A DNA stretch of 64,000 bases, from contig NZ_AYMG01000016.1 in NCBI RefSeq assembly GCF_000633455.1, positions 62,001-126,000 of the forward strand, read 5' to 3'. Shown here piece by piece: positions 29,106 through 37,998 of the stretch (position 1 is the first letter of the stretch; every line of letters begins with the position of its first letter). Under the pieces are notes generated by a model. It saw only the letters and a list, made by a program, of their open reading frames with translations. It had not been told where the DNA came from and searched no databases. Both the position numbers and the translations under genes were made by a program. This DNA comes from Pedobacter jeongneungensis. GTDB taxonomy: Bacteria; Bacteroidota; Bacteroidia; Sphingobacteriales; Sphingobacteriaceae.

Positions 29106-29738
29106 TCAGCTCCCGCTTACATAAAGAAAAGTATCCATACTGCGGATGCCTGAAGTAATGTTTGCGCTCACCCCCGACTGGAAAAAGCCGTAGGCCCTGC
29201 GCCCGAGCTCCAGCGCAGCAATAATGGAAGAAGATTTAGCAATCCCCATCCCCAAAAACTGGCAAAGTTTGTACTGATCCAAACTGCCGAGCCGGATCAG
29301 ATCAAATCCAACATCTTCCAGCATCCGTTTCGATAATTCCACCGCCGATTCATCGGGTGTACCCGAACCAATCAGCATCGCCAGCAACTCTTCATCCGCC
29401 ATCGACTCCTTACCATGCTCGAGCATTTTCTCCCTCGGACGCAGGCAGGGCGGCCAATCCTTAATCCTGTTGGAAGAACCAGAAGACTTCAAATCCTTCA
29501 CATGCACATGCTCCCCGGCATAAGCCGCCGAACGGAACAGCGCTGCAAAGCAGCCGATCAAGAATTCAAAATCCTCCTGGAACACCCGAACGGTAGACCT
29601 TAAATAAGTCCCGTCCTTTTGCTCATCACTCCGGGTGATGCGGATATAATTGGTATTGTTCCGGGCCAGCATAAAATCCAGAAAGAAATGCCTGCTCCCG
29701 TTTGAAAAAGATTCCGTTGCGATTACTTTATTTTTCAT
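29106..29738 (-). CDS. PUR-like (DUF3276) domain fused to RadC N-terminal domain
   Basis: The protein has 210 residues. The first 70 (SFSNGSRHFFLDFMLARNN, YIRITRS) match the PUR-alpha/DUF3276 fold that binds single-stranded nucleic acid in Bacteroidota. The rest (RPREKMLEHG, DEELLAMLIGSGT, LGMGIAKSSSIIAALELGRR) is the UPF0758/RadC N-terminal helix-hairpin-helix region. The JAB/MPN catalytic domain that normally follows is absent; the protein ends about 20 residues later. It is probably a DNA-binding accessory protein of the element. Confidence 0.75.
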   Translation of the reverse strand: MKNKVIATESFSNGSRHFFLDFMLARNNTNYIRITRSDEQKDGTYLRSTVRVFQEDFEFLIGCFAALFRSAAYAGEHVHVKDLKSSGSSNRIKDWPPCLRPREKMLEHGKESMADEELLAMLIGSGTPDESAVELSKRMLEDVGFDLIRLGSLDQYKLCQFLGMGIAKSSSIIAALELGRRAYGFFQSGVSANITSGIRSMDTFLYVSGS

Positions 29739-29891
29739 GGCTTACTTGTATTGGTACAGCACAAATCTCTGTAAGCCATGAGCAAACAATCGGTACATAT
29801 TGAAATTACTCGAAGCGTTAACCACTTACCCGATGCAGACAACAAATACTCGGTATAACCGTTTATCTATCAAATAATCAATCACTTAAAC

Positions 29892-30299
29892 ATGAACCCA
29901 GTTACAACTGAAGAAGAGCACCTCTGCGAAGAATGTGGTAAATCGCTTTTTGGGCGATCAGATAAGCGGTTTTGCAACGATGGCTGTAGAAACGCATTCA
30001 ACCGCAAAAAAAGGGATGCGCAAAGGGAAAAAGAAACGCAGGACATGCCCGCGGTCTTTCGCATCATTAAAAACAACTACGAAATTCTAAAACGCTATGA
30101 GCTCTATACGCTTGAACAGGGAGAAAAGAAATTTGTCAGGAGATATGAACTGGAAAAACAGGGCTTTCATTTTGGCTACTGTACCAGCGCAAACAAAGTC
30201 AATAGCCAAGATACCTGGCTATACTGCTTTGAACTGGGCTACCTGGAAAGCGGTCCCAGCACGGTTTATCTTAAATATGAAGAATATAAAAGACGTTAA
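29892..30299 (+). CDS. zinc-ribbon protein
   Basis: The protein has 135 residues. Near the N-terminus four Cys occur in CEECGKSLFG...KRFCNDGCRNAFNRKKR, a DUF2116-like zinc ribbon followed by a basic helix. The rest is rich in aromatic residues (LYTLEQGEKKF, FHFGYCTSANK) with no known domain. Similar small zinc-ribbon proteins are common in Bacteroidota mobile elements. Nucleic-acid binding is plausible. Confidence 0.7.
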   Translation: MNPVTTEEEHLCEECGKSLFGRSDKRFCNDGCRNAFNRKKRDAQREKETQDMPAVFRIIKNNYEILKRYELYTLEQGEKKFVRRYELEKQGFHFGYCTSANKVNSQDTWLYCFELGYLESGPSTVYLKYEEYKRR

Positions 30300-30378
30300 C
30301 AAACACACTAAATCATTCAGCACCTGTAGCGAAAGATCACTGCTAAACGTTTCATTAATAAAAAATCAGAATCTAACC

Positions 30379-31074
30379 ATGCGCTTTTCAAAACTACTTT
30401 TACTGATCTGCTTATTCTCCATCACGACCATCACCCAGCTGCAGGCCCAAATCCAGTTCGGCATCAAAGGTGGCGCGAACCTGTCCAGCGTTAGCATTAG
30501 CGGCAACGATGAACGACCAGGCAAAACCCAGTTTAACATCGGCAGCCAGTTCGGCATCAACCTCACCATTCCATTAGCAATGGATATTTACCTGCAACCT
30601 GGGTTTACCATCATCGATAAAGGTTACCGCCAGAAAACAGGTGGCTATAGTGGATACCTGGAAAACTTCAAAACCAGTGTAACTTATCTTGAAATCCCCA
30701 TCAACATTCAGTACCGTCCACAACTCGGCAATGGACACGCTATACTTGGAATCGGCGCGTACGCCGGATACGGCACCGGTGGGAACTGGAAAGCAGATAA
30801 TCCCCTGGTATCCGGAGACATCATACTGGATAATCATGGAAAGGTTATTTTCAGGGAGGATTTGATGGATGGCGAAATGGAAAAAATCATCTATGGTAAA
30901 AAATATGATTATGGTCTGGATATCCAGCTGGGTTATGATTTCAGTAATAAACTATGGCTCGAATTCAACCCCCAGATAGGCCTGCGCAACCTTTTGCCTG
31001 AAATTGGTGGCAGAAAACAATCAGGAAGCCAGAAAAACTACAGCTTCGCTTTATCGGTAGGTTATAAGTTTTAA
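30379..31074 (+). CDS. outer-membrane beta-barrel protein (PorT-like)
   Basis: 231 residues from MRFSKLLLLICLF, which gives a clear signal peptide ending near LQAQ. A longer in-frame start at 30097 lies inside the previous gene and is rejected. The mature part begins IQFGIKGGANLSSVS, the classic PorT-type barrel opening. Amphipathic strands follow to a terminal FALSVGYKF. It is predicted to sit in the outer membrane. Its stop is 15 bases from the end of the convergent DNA-repair operon. Confidence 0.85.
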   Translation: MRFSKLLLLICLFSITTITQLQAQIQFGIKGGANLSSVSISGNDERPGKTQFNIGSQFGINLTIPLAMDIYLQPGFTIIDKGYRQKTGGYSGYLENFKTSVTYLEIPINIQYRPQLGNGHAILGIGAYAGYGTGGNWKADNPLVSGDIILDNHGKVIFREDLMDGEMEKIIYGKKYDYGLDIQLGYDFSNKLWLEFNPQIGLRNLLPEIGGRKQSGSQKNYSFALSVGYKF

Positions 31075-31089
31075 AGAATGTCAGCAATA

Positions 31090-31590
31090 TTACACCTGCC
31101 ATTTTTCAATGCCGGCATAACCGCCAGGCGCTGCCTTAGCTTCCACGTTCAGCTCAAAATCCATGTCAAAGCCAGCATCAAAGACCTTAAAACTAAATAG
31201 CCCCTCACCTCTAATCAACCCAGAAATAAACTCCCGGAAAATACGCTCAAAAACCACAAAATCCCTGCCCAGCTTACATACCAGCAAATAATCACTCTCC
31301 GACTGTACCACCACTTCAGCCAGATCATCCGGCCACCTGGTAAGCAATACAGCAGGTAAAGTAGAAAATGCTTGCGCATCGATAAACCGGCCAACGGCCT
31401 GCAAAAATTCTTTCTCCACACAAATCTCCCCAACATTTAACCACCGCCCATTTTGCCAGGCCAACTCCCCCAGAATTTCGTCCTCCCGCAGAATCATGAA
31501 CGGATCACCACTTTTTTCCTGCAAGAGCAGATAAGCAAAAAAGCCAAGCGCTGAAGTCGGGTCCTCATGGATATAATGTAACTTGATCAT
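31090..31590 (-). CDS. unknown protein coupled to AlkB
   Basis: The protein has 166 residues and starts four bases inside the end of the AlkB-like gene (ATGA overlap). It has no TM segment or familiar motif. The sequence is acidic and aromatic (FDAGFDMDFELNVEA near the C-terminus). Genetic coupling to AlkB, SRAP and UmuC genes suggests a role in the same DNA-damage cassette, which is inference. Confidence 0.6.
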   Translation of the reverse strand: MIKLHYIHEDPTSALGFFAYLLLQEKSGDPFMILREDEILGELAWQNGRWLNVGEICVEKEFLQAVGRFIDAQAFSTLPAVLLTRWPDDLAEVVVQSESDYLLVCKLGRDFVVFERIFREFISGLIRGEGLFSFKVFDAGFDMDFELNVEAKAAPGGYAGIEKWQV

Positions 31591-32216
31591 ACACTTGGTG
31601 GATTAACAATCCGCCTGAAGGTCAAATTCACCCTCGGGCGCATAAAAGTCTTGGATTTGGCAACCCGGTGATCCCATTGCTGCTGCAGATCGCCCTTCAT
31701 CAACAGCAGCGAACCATGCTCCAGACGCACCGAATGCTTCACCGCATGATCCGCCTTCAAACGGATATCAAAGCTGCGCACCTGTCCAAAAGAAACTGAA
31801 GCGATGATCGGATGAGAACCCATTACCGTTTCATTATCACTGTGCCAGGCCACAGAATCCTGCCCGTCCCGGTAATAATTCAGCAGTACGCTGTTAAACT
31901 CAATCCCAGCCATGGGTTCCACCAAATGCTTCAATGATAACAGCCTTTGCGTCCATGGCAAAGGCGCAGACTTTCCAATCGCGGTATAATCCACCTGCGA
32001 ACTATCTCCATAAAAAGCAGACAAGCGTGGCGTCACCACCTCCTTATCATAATACCGGACCACCTTTTGTTTCCATGGCGTCTCGGCAATTAATGAATCA
32101 AGCAAGGCATCACTCATCCCGGCCGGAATAAAGCCCGCATGGTACTCCAGTACCTCCAGCGGCAATCCCGCCGTCTGCCCCGCTATCCCAAAAAAGCTCA
32201 GTTGCTCCATAACCAA
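31587..32216 (-). CDS. AlkB-like Fe(II)/2-oxoglutarate dioxygenase
   Basis: The protein has 209 residues. The Fe(II) ligands are in WHSDNE (HxD) and WDHRV, and the 2-oxoglutarate-binding Arg is in RPRVNLTFR. LLNYYRDGQDSVAWHSD is the standard AlkB-like signature. The family removes alkyl lesions from nucleic acids by oxidative dealkylation. It belongs to a run of damage-response genes on one strand, and the next gene overlaps its stop. Confidence 0.9.
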   Translation of the reverse strand: MVMEQLSFFGIAGQTAGLPLEVLEYHAGFIPAGMSDALLDSLIAETPWKQKVVRYYDKEVVTPRLSAFYGDSSQVDYTAIGKSAPLPWTQRLLSLKHLVEPMAGIEFNSVLLNYYRDGQDSVAWHSDNETVMGSHPIIASVSFGQVRSFDIRLKADHAVKHSVRLEHGSLLLMKGDLQQQWDHRVAKSKTFMRPRVNLTFRRIVNPPSV

Positions 32217-32253
32217 CAGAAAAACAAAAAATTAAACCAAAAACAAATAACCC

Positions 32254-32934
32254 TTAATTAAATAGCGAAAGATCAGGCCCCGAAGGCTTATTGTTATCCT
32301 CATCCTTATTCCGCGCATTATTCAGCTTAGAATCCACCTGCCAGCCCTTTAAGATATAATCATCCACCGGATGCAGCACCTTTAACCGCTCCGAAGCCGG
32401 CAGTTCCCTGTCCAGCCATATCGCGCTCTCACTTTGCGAAAGCAGACAAGGCATCCGGTCATGGATTTTAGACATAAAAGCATTCGCTGGCTGCATAATC
32501 ATTGTGCAGGAAGGAATCACAATCGCCGTTTTAGGATCTTTCCAGCTGTCCCAGAATCCTGCTAACAGCATAATCCCTTTATCCACCCTTTCAAAGAAAT
32601 AAGGCTGCTTGACTTTACTGTTCCTGTCCCATTCATAAAACCCCTCCACCACAAACACGCAGTGCCTGTGGCCAATCAGCTCCCGATAACTCGGCAAACT
32701 GTGCATCGTTTCAATGCGGCAATAAGTCGTCGCAAACTTCGGCACCTCTTTAGACCCCGAAGGAATCAGTCCCCATTTCACGTAGTGCAGCTTACCCGGC
32801 CTTGCATCCAGAATAATCGGCATATCCGTACCAGGCGGACGGTTGGTATCCTTTTCCTTCGCCTCGCCACCCAAGATCACCCCGGCCTTGGCCGCCATCG
32901 CTTTACTCTCTCCAATTAATGTTCTTCCACACAT
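32254..32934 (-). CDS. SOS-response-associated peptidase (SRAP, YedK/HMCES family)
   Basis: The protein has 226 residues. The N-terminus MCGRT exposes the catalytic Cys2 after Met removal. FVVEGFYEWDR carries the active-site Glu and KIHDRMPCLL the conserved His. The family forms a covalent crosslink with abasic sites in single-stranded DNA and protects them. It sits between UmuC and AlkB homologues on the same strand, with short gaps, consistent with a shared SOS-type regulon. Confidence 0.92.
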   Translation of the reverse strand: MCGRTLIGESKAMAAKAGVILGGEAKEKDTNRPPGTDMPIILDARPGKLHYVKWGLIPSGSKEVPKFATTYCRIETMHSLPSYRELIGHRHCVFVVEGFYEWDRNSKVKQPYFFERVDKGIMLLAGFWDSWKDPKTAIVIPSCTMIMQPANAFMSKIHDRMPCLLSQSESAIWLDRELPASERLKVLHPVDDYILKGWQVDSKLNNARNKDEDNNKPSGPDLSLFN

Positions 32935-32956
32935 AATCTTTTTTCTAATCAGAATC

Positions 32957-34201
32957 CTATTTCACTTTTATAATATCGCTCCAACGGGTCGTGTAACCCT
33001 TGGACAAAAACTCATGTTTCAAACGCCACTTTTTTTCATAACCTTCGGTTGCCATCCTTAGCGTTCCCCGGCCATAAGCCAGGTTCAGTTTATCCAGCAC
33101 CTCTGACACCCTATCCTTCTTTCCCCCATCGTGCGGAGAAAAGATATTCAGCTGCAATTCTGATTCCGGCACCAGTCCTGTCGCGATTATCCCCGCCTTG
33201 CGGTACTTCATGCCATACTTAAACAGCTTGCCCGAAACCGTAACCGCGATTTTCACCAGATCGGAAGTATTATTGCTTGCGATCAGCAGCTTATGGGTAT
33301 GGGCGGGAAAATGTTGCGGATGATCCTCCCGGTTTTGGTTGGTATATAAAAACACCTGCAAATACAAACAACGAAGCCCCTGCGCCCGCAGCTTCTCAGC
33401 TAGTCTCGAAGCATAGAGCGTGACCGCTTCCGCCAGGATATCCGGTTGCTCGATATAATTCCTGAACGATCGGCTCACCGTCACACCTTTGGTGCTTTCC
33501 CTTAGCCCATCAATCGGTATCGCCGGCCTTCCCCACAGCTCATTCCACATCCGCTGGCCCATAATGGTCATGTGCTGCTTAAACCACATTTCTGGCAATT
33601 CCCTGAGCTGCCCAACGGTTTCAATCTTCAGCTCTTCAAACTTTTTATAATACTGCCGGCCCACGCCCCAAAGGTCATGCACCGGAAAATCCTGTACCGC
33701 AGCGGTTATCTTTTCATCGTTATCCAGCACCATCACCCCATTATTTTTCTTGGCCAGTTTATTGGCCAGCTTGGCCAATGTCTTCGAAGGTGCTACACCA
33801 ATGGAAACCGGTATACCCGAATTCCGGACCACTGATCTTCTGATTTCGGGCACATAGGCTGCCAAATCCGAAACCCCTCCTAACCAACCAAAAGCCTCAT
33901 CAATCGAATACACATCCAGCCTTGGAAACCACCTGGAAAGGCTATGCATCACCCGCTCACTCATATCCCCGTATAAGACATAATTGCTCGAAAACACCTG
34001 GATATTGAACTTCTTGATCAGGTCTCTTACCAGAAACTCCGGATCACCCATTTTAATCCCGCAGGCCTTCGCCTCCTCACTCCGGGCAATCACGCAGCCA
34101 TCATTGTTGCTCAGCACCACGATTGGCAGACCGTTAAGCTCCGGACGGAACAAACGCTCGGCAGAAGCATAAAAGTTGTTGCAATCACAAAGCGCAAACA
34201 T
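32957..34201 (-). CDS. umuC: Y-family DNA polymerase (Pol V subunit UmuC-like)
   Basis: The protein has 414 residues. The N-terminus MFALCDCNNFYASAERLF has the first catalytic Asp of Y-family polymerases. YSIDEAFGWLGG provides the palm SxDE residues, followed by the helix-hairpin-helix and little-finger region and a UmuC-type C-terminal domain (SEVLDKLNLAYGRGTLRMA). The start overlaps the UmuD-like gene by 17 bases, the usual umuDC arrangement. It is predicted to do error-prone lesion bypass. Confidence 0.93.
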   Translation of the reverse strand: MFALCDCNNFYASAERLFRPELNGLPIVVLSNNDGCVIARSEEAKACGIKMGDPEFLVRDLIKKFNIQVFSSNYVLYGDMSERVMHSLSRWFPRLDVYSIDEAFGWLGGVSDLAAYVPEIRRSVVRNSGIPVSIGVAPSKTLAKLANKLAKKNNGVMVLDNDEKITAAVQDFPVHDLWGVGRQYYKKFEELKIETVGQLRELPEMWFKQHMTIMGQRMWNELWGRPAIPIDGLRESTKGVTVSRSFRNYIEQPDILAEAVTLYASRLAEKLRAQGLRCLYLQVFLYTNQNREDHPQHFPAHTHKLLIASNNTSDLVKIAVTVSGKLFKYGMKYRKAGIIATGLVPESELQLNIFSPHDGGKKDRVSEVLDKLNLAYGRGTLRMATEGYEKKWRLKHEFLSKGYTTRWSDIIKVK

Positions 34202-34613
34202 CCCTGTACCTCCCCTGCTTTAATCCTGCAGGCAGCATCCCCCTGCAAATCGCCGTCACTACCCCCCAAATGGAAACTTCCGCAATATCCCTTTCCAAAA
34301 CATCCCCAGCATCATTACGCAAAGCCATCTCCCCACCAATCTGTACATACATCCTGCAGGAAAAACTGCCCGAGATAAACGCAATCACCATCGCCCCATG
34401 TAACGCCTGAAGCGAACGGTCTACTACCAAAATATCCCCGTCATCAATGCCGAATGAACGCATCGCCTCCCCCTCCATCTTAAAATAAAAGGTCGCATGC
34501 GGATCCACCACCAACTTTTCAGCAATATCCAGACGGCCTTCTAAATAATCCGCCGCCGGGGACTGAAACCCCGAAATCTTCTGCTCTGCTCTTTTCTCAA
34601 ACGACCTGATCAT
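34185..34613 (-). CDS. UmuD/S24-like protein lacking catalytic residues
   Basis: The protein has 142 residues. The body aligns well with UmuD: SPAADYLEGRLD, DDGDILVVD, HGAMVIAFISGSF and WGVVTAI. The catalytic Ser in GDSM is Ala here (GEAM, residue 50), and the Lys of FTVKK is Arg (FSCRM, residue 87). Self-cleavage is therefore not expected. The N-terminal arm is also short, about 14 residues before the Gly at the UmuD cleavage position. It may act as a constitutive UmuD-prime-like partner of UmuC or as a regulator. Confidence 0.85.
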   Translation of the reverse strand: MIRSFEKRAEQKISGFQSPAADYLEGRLDIAEKLVVDPHATFYFKMEGEAMRSFGIDDGDILVVDRSLQALHGAMVIAFISGSFSCRMYVQIGGEMALRNDAGDVLERDIAEVSIWGVVTAICRGMLPAGLKQGRYRDVCAL

Positions 34614-34644
34614 AAACCCTTTGCTTTAACCGACAACAAATTTA

Positions 34645-34688
34645 TACTAAATATTTTAGTAAAATAAATTAAACACTAAAATTTTTAG
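34645..34688. promoter_or_regulatory. two tandem palindromes upstream of the UmuD-like gene
   Basis: TACTAAA-TAT-TTTAGTA at 34645-34661 and CTAAAA-T-TTTTAG at 34676-34688 share a CTAAA/TTTAG dyad with centres about 29 bases apart. They lie 30-75 bases before the umuD-like start, where a repressor site is expected. The regulator is unknown. Confidence 0.5.
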
Positions 34689-34806
34689 AACAATAAAACA
34701 ACCAAAAGGAATAATCTTAAAAAGGCTTCGAAAGCTTAAAAGCACCAATCCGGTTTCCCGTAAAATAAAGCAAAGTGCCTTGCCTAATTTTAACACAAAA
34801 AAAATT

Positions 34807-35127
34807 ATGAAACTAAGAATCAAAACCGCTAATCCTGGAGGATTAAAACAAGCAATTATCAAAATGATAAAGGACGGAAAACTTAATACCTGGACAATTC
34901 TTTCCCATGATGGCGTCGAGTATCTTCGTCACACACAGCAATGGGGTGATAAAGGCGTAATTAAGTTGACGGAAAATAAATTCGCAGCAGCACTGGAAGT
35001 TGAAGTTGTAAAGATCGAAGGTGTGAAAGAGGAAGTAAAAGATTTTGAAGGATACTATTTTGGCCGATTCTGTGAGATCATTTTCGTTAATTTTAAAGAT
35101 CAGTTTACAGCCATCGAAAAAGCTTAA
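34807..35127 (+). CDS. small hypothetical protein
   Basis: 106 residues from MKLRIKTANPGGLK; an in-frame ATG at 34780 would add nine residues. It is soluble, with mixed alpha and beta pattern (TWTILSHDGVEYLRHTQQW) and a C-terminal VNFKDQFTAIEKA. No family recognised. It is divergent from the umuDC operon and separated by the palindrome-bearing region. Confidence 0.55.
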   Translation: MKLRIKTANPGGLKQAIIKMIKDGKLNTWTILSHDGVEYLRHTQQWGDKGVIKLTENKFAAALEVEVVKIEGVKEEVKDFEGYYFGRFCEIIFVNFKDQFTAIEKA

Positions 35128-35323
35128 TTAAAATTGATCACTGTTTCCGGAATCCAACATAAGAGTTTCCGGAAACATCATTTTATGGATTACAATAAAA
35201 TTTGTATAGCTTTATTGCTAGACTAAACTACGCTCATCTTATGCTCAATATTATCTTGCCCAATCCGTGTGTTCCGGATGTACAATATATTTGTTCAAGC
35301 CTTTCAACCCAGCCAAAAGGGTT

Positions 35324-36250
35324 ATGAAATACCTGCCAAAACTCATCCCGGAAAAGTCCAAGGTACTGCCTGAATATTTTAAACCCAGACCAGGAAAAGG
35401 CAAAATCAAGCCCGAAAAACATAAGCTTGCATTTTCTATAGTTGGCGCATTGTTCCTGGTCCTCGCCTTTTATTTTATCCGCCATCCCCTGCTTTTTATC
35501 TTGCTGGGATTTCTGTCCTTCATCTCTTTTCCATACGGCAAAAAATGGATGGAGCGAAAACTCGTATTCAAACTTAACCCATCCATACGCATGAGCACCT
35601 ATATCGCTTTCATTGCCCTGCTCATTCCGCTGAGTATTCATTATAAAGCAGTCGACAAGGAAACTGGCCGCATCGCTCGGCTCAAAGCGCAGCAGGAACA
35701 GCAGGCCCGGGAACTGGCCGCAAAGAAAGAGCAGCTGAGAAAAGACAGCCTCAACATTTTTATTCTGGCTGCTGAAAGCGCCCAGAACGATACCGAAGCC
35801 GCCAAGCTACAGCTCAGCAAAGCCTCCCGTTTCCTGCTCACCGACAGCGAAACCGTTCGTTATGCCAATCTGGAACGCAAAGTCATCAACACTGCGGCCA
35901 GCCGTTACTTCAAAGCGAAACAGTATAAAAAAGCATTAAATGAATATGCCACGCTTATTTCCTTCGACAAAGCCAACCCAGAAGCCTACTATCAAAGGGC
36001 CTATTGCTATTATAAGCTTGGCAAGGTCAGAGAAGCCGTGTCTGACTTGAACCATTCCAAAGACCTCGGCTACGAATCCGCCTCCACCCTTTATAATAAA
36101 GTCAACCCCTTAAAGCGGCGCATTTCCTATTATGTTACCCGCTGCTGCGATGGCAGCACCTCCAGTGCCAAAGGCCGTGGTGCCTGCTCATGGCATGGCG
36201 GGGTCTGCAACTGGAATGATCCTGTTTACGAAGAATACCGAAAATATTAA
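35324..36250 (+). CDS. membrane TPR-like protein with C-terminal DUF3761-like segment
   Basis: 308 residues from MKYLPKLIPEKS; an in-frame ATG at 35267 is a possible longer start. Two or three hydrophobic spans (about residues 30-60 and 95-115) precede a charged coiled coil (RLKAQQEQQARELAAKKEQL). TPR-like repeats follow (YFKAKQYKKALNEYATLIS, AYYQRAYCYYKLGKVREAV). The last 35 residues have paired Cys/His (CCDGSTSSAKGRGACSWHGG), like DUF3761. Four bases separate it from the next gene. Role unknown. Confidence 0.65.
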   Translation: MKYLPKLIPEKSKVLPEYFKPRPGKGKIKPEKHKLAFSIVGALFLVLAFYFIRHPLLFILLGFLSFISFPYGKKWMERKLVFKLNPSIRMSTYIAFIALLIPLSIHYKAVDKETGRIARLKAQQEQQARELAAKKEQLRKDSLNIFILAAESAQNDTEAAKLQLSKASRFLLTDSETVRYANLERKVINTAASRYFKAKQYKKALNEYATLISFDKANPEAYYQRAYCYYKLGKVREAVSDLNHSKDLGYESASTLYNKVNPLKRRISYYVTRCCDGSTSSAKGRGACSWHGGVCNWNDPVYEEYRKY

Positions 36251-36254
36251 GCCC

Positions 36255-37265
36255 ATGATTGCGCCCTTTCAGACCGTATCCTTAAAGAAACCAAGTTTTC
36301 TGCAAAGCATCTTCCGGCAAGATCCCGAAGAAAATGCACTTATTGAACTCAATAACCTTATCGCCAGTGGTGGCATAGAAAGCATCAGCCCTGAAACACT
36401 GGAAAACATCGAAGCCAGATATGATTTGTCGCTAAGTGATAGGTTCGGCCTGAACCTGGAAGAATTTTATGCGGTGGCACTTAATTATTATTTAACCAAC
36501 TTTAAAATGAGCGAACAGGAATCAGCCAAACTGAAACAACTCGCCACCATCCTGCACCTAAATGAAAAAACCACCGAATACTTCCACCTGGAAATCGGAA
36601 AGCTCGCTTACAGAAAATGCTTTATCAAAACGCTAAATAACAGTGAGTTTACAAAAGCCTCAGAAGACTACCTGAAAGACATCCAGCAACACCTGAACCT
36701 GCCCGAAGAAGCCGAAAAAGCCATATCCAAGGAAGTTCGCAGTCGGCACCTGCTCGATTATTTCCAAAAAATGGTCGCCGATCAGCGCTTGTCCCCGCAG
36801 GAAGAAGCCGCATTTAAACAAAAAGCCAAAAGCCTTAACATCAACTCTGAACATAATCCTGAAACCAGGCAACAACTCAAAAACTTCAGACACTACTGGT
36901 CACTGGAAAACGAAGCACTGACCGCCATAGAGAACATCTTTGAAATCCAGAAAAGTGAAACCTGCTACCTGGTCATCAACCGCATACAAATCTACGAACC
37001 CCGTTCCAACCGCTCCAAATACGGCGGCACCTATGATAAACTCATCGACAGCGGCACCCTATACCTCACCCAGAAAAGAATTTTCGTCATCGGCCTGGAA
37101 AAGAACTATACCATCAAACTCGACAACATCATCCAGGCACAAAAATCAAGTGATGGCATTACCATCCATAAAATGACAGGGCGTAACCCCACCATCAAAG
37201 CAAGCCAGCATGAGCTTATCCAACTGACCATCCTACTGAAAAGACTGGGCATTTACAGAAACTAA
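36255..37265 (+). CDS. hypothetical protein with C-terminal PH-like segment
   Basis: 336 residues from MIAPFQTVSLKK, four bases after the previous stop; the earlier in-frame ATG at 36132 lies inside that gene. The N-terminal two thirds are helical with TerB-like acidic patches (DQRLSPQEEAAFKQKAK). The C-terminal part (GTLYLTQKRIFVIGLEKN, YTIKLDNIIQAQKSSDGI) resembles a bacterial PH-like domain. It is co-transcribed with the TPR-like gene. No function can be assigned. Confidence 0.62.
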   Translation: MIAPFQTVSLKKPSFLQSIFRQDPEENALIELNNLIASGGIESISPETLENIEARYDLSLSDRFGLNLEEFYAVALNYYLTNFKMSEQESAKLKQLATILHLNEKTTEYFHLEIGKLAYRKCFIKTLNNSEFTKASEDYLKDIQQHLNLPEEAEKAISKEVRSRHLLDYFQKMVADQRLSPQEEAAFKQKAKSLNINSEHNPETRQQLKNFRHYWSLENEALTAIENIFEIQKSETCYLVINRIQIYEPRSNRSKYGGTYDKLIDSGTLYLTQKRIFVIGLEKNYTIKLDNIIQAQKSSDGITIHKMTGRNPTIKASQHELIQLTILLKRLGIYRN

Positions 37266-37306
37266 TACCATCACAACCCACTAAAATATATCAAATTAGC
37301 ATTTAA

Positions 37307-37897
37307 ATGAAATCAAAAATTACCCTAATACTATTGCTCCAACTGGTCCTATTTTCAAAATTGCAAGCGCAGGTAGCGACCCCTTCTGCCCCGAATTATT
37401 ATTGGTCTGCCAAGGAGTTCAGTAAAGACATTGCACTCTTCCGGGCAAAAGCCTATGTAGTGGGTACAATCTTAGATGCTTCTAACGATGTAGTACAGTT
37501 CGAAATGGATCCGCTTGCCGCAGCTTCTTCAGGAGAATTGACTTCGTTGGTTTATAAGTCCGCCAAGCAAAGTAAAGAAGGATTAATACTGGGATTTTTT
37601 GGGTCTAAATGGAATCCATCAGGCGTTACCTATCAGCCATACGCTTTCAAAAATCTACCCTCTGCAAAAGCAATTGAATTGCTGAATCTAATTGAAAAAG
37701 TGATTAAGGATAATACCAAGTACCTGAATACTGAACCCAATTCAAACAACATTACCTTTAAGTTCGACGATCTCACTTTCATCATCAGCTTCAACCTTGA
37801 TACCAACATCAGGGTATTCTGGGATGATTTCGATGCCAATTGGGATGGCACCGCATTTAAAAGGACAAAAAGACGATTACTTAAAAAACTTGAATAG
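37307..37897 (+). CDS. exported hypothetical protein
   Basis: The protein has 196 residues with a signal peptide (LILLLQLVLFSKLQAQ). The mature region is mixed alpha and beta, with FWDDFDANWDGTAF near the end and a basic C-terminus (KRTKRRLLKKLE). It follows the PH-like gene by 41 bases and may share its transcript. Family not recognised. Confidence 0.6.
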   Translation: MKSKITLILLLQLVLFSKLQAQVATPSAPNYYWSAKEFSKDIALFRAKAYVVGTILDASNDVVQFEMDPLAAASSGELTSLVYKSAKQSKEGLILGFFGSKWNPSGVTYQPYAFKNLPSAKAIELLNLIEKVIKDNTKYLNTEPNSNNITFKFDDLTFIISFNLDTNIRVFWDDFDANWDGTAFKRTKRRLLKKLE

Positions 37898-37940
37898 AAT
37901 TGAGCGGACACGGTTCATTCAAAGCCCAAAAAAAAGTAGC

Positions 37941-37966
37941 AAAAAAAAAGCGGATGTAAAATCCGC
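37941..37966 (-). terminator. intrinsic terminator (minus strand)
   Basis: GCGGAT and ATCCGC pair around a five-base loop and, on the minus strand, nine T follow. It is placed just downstream of the small membrane gene 37999-38223 and supports that gene being real. Confidence 0.75.
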
Positions 37967-37998
37967 CAAGAAAAAGATTAAAGAAAAAGTTTCCGGTA

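Noticed and set aside
32957..34613. Plus-strand ORFs inside the umuDC genes
   Set aside because: They lie antisense to well-supported genes and contain no domain.
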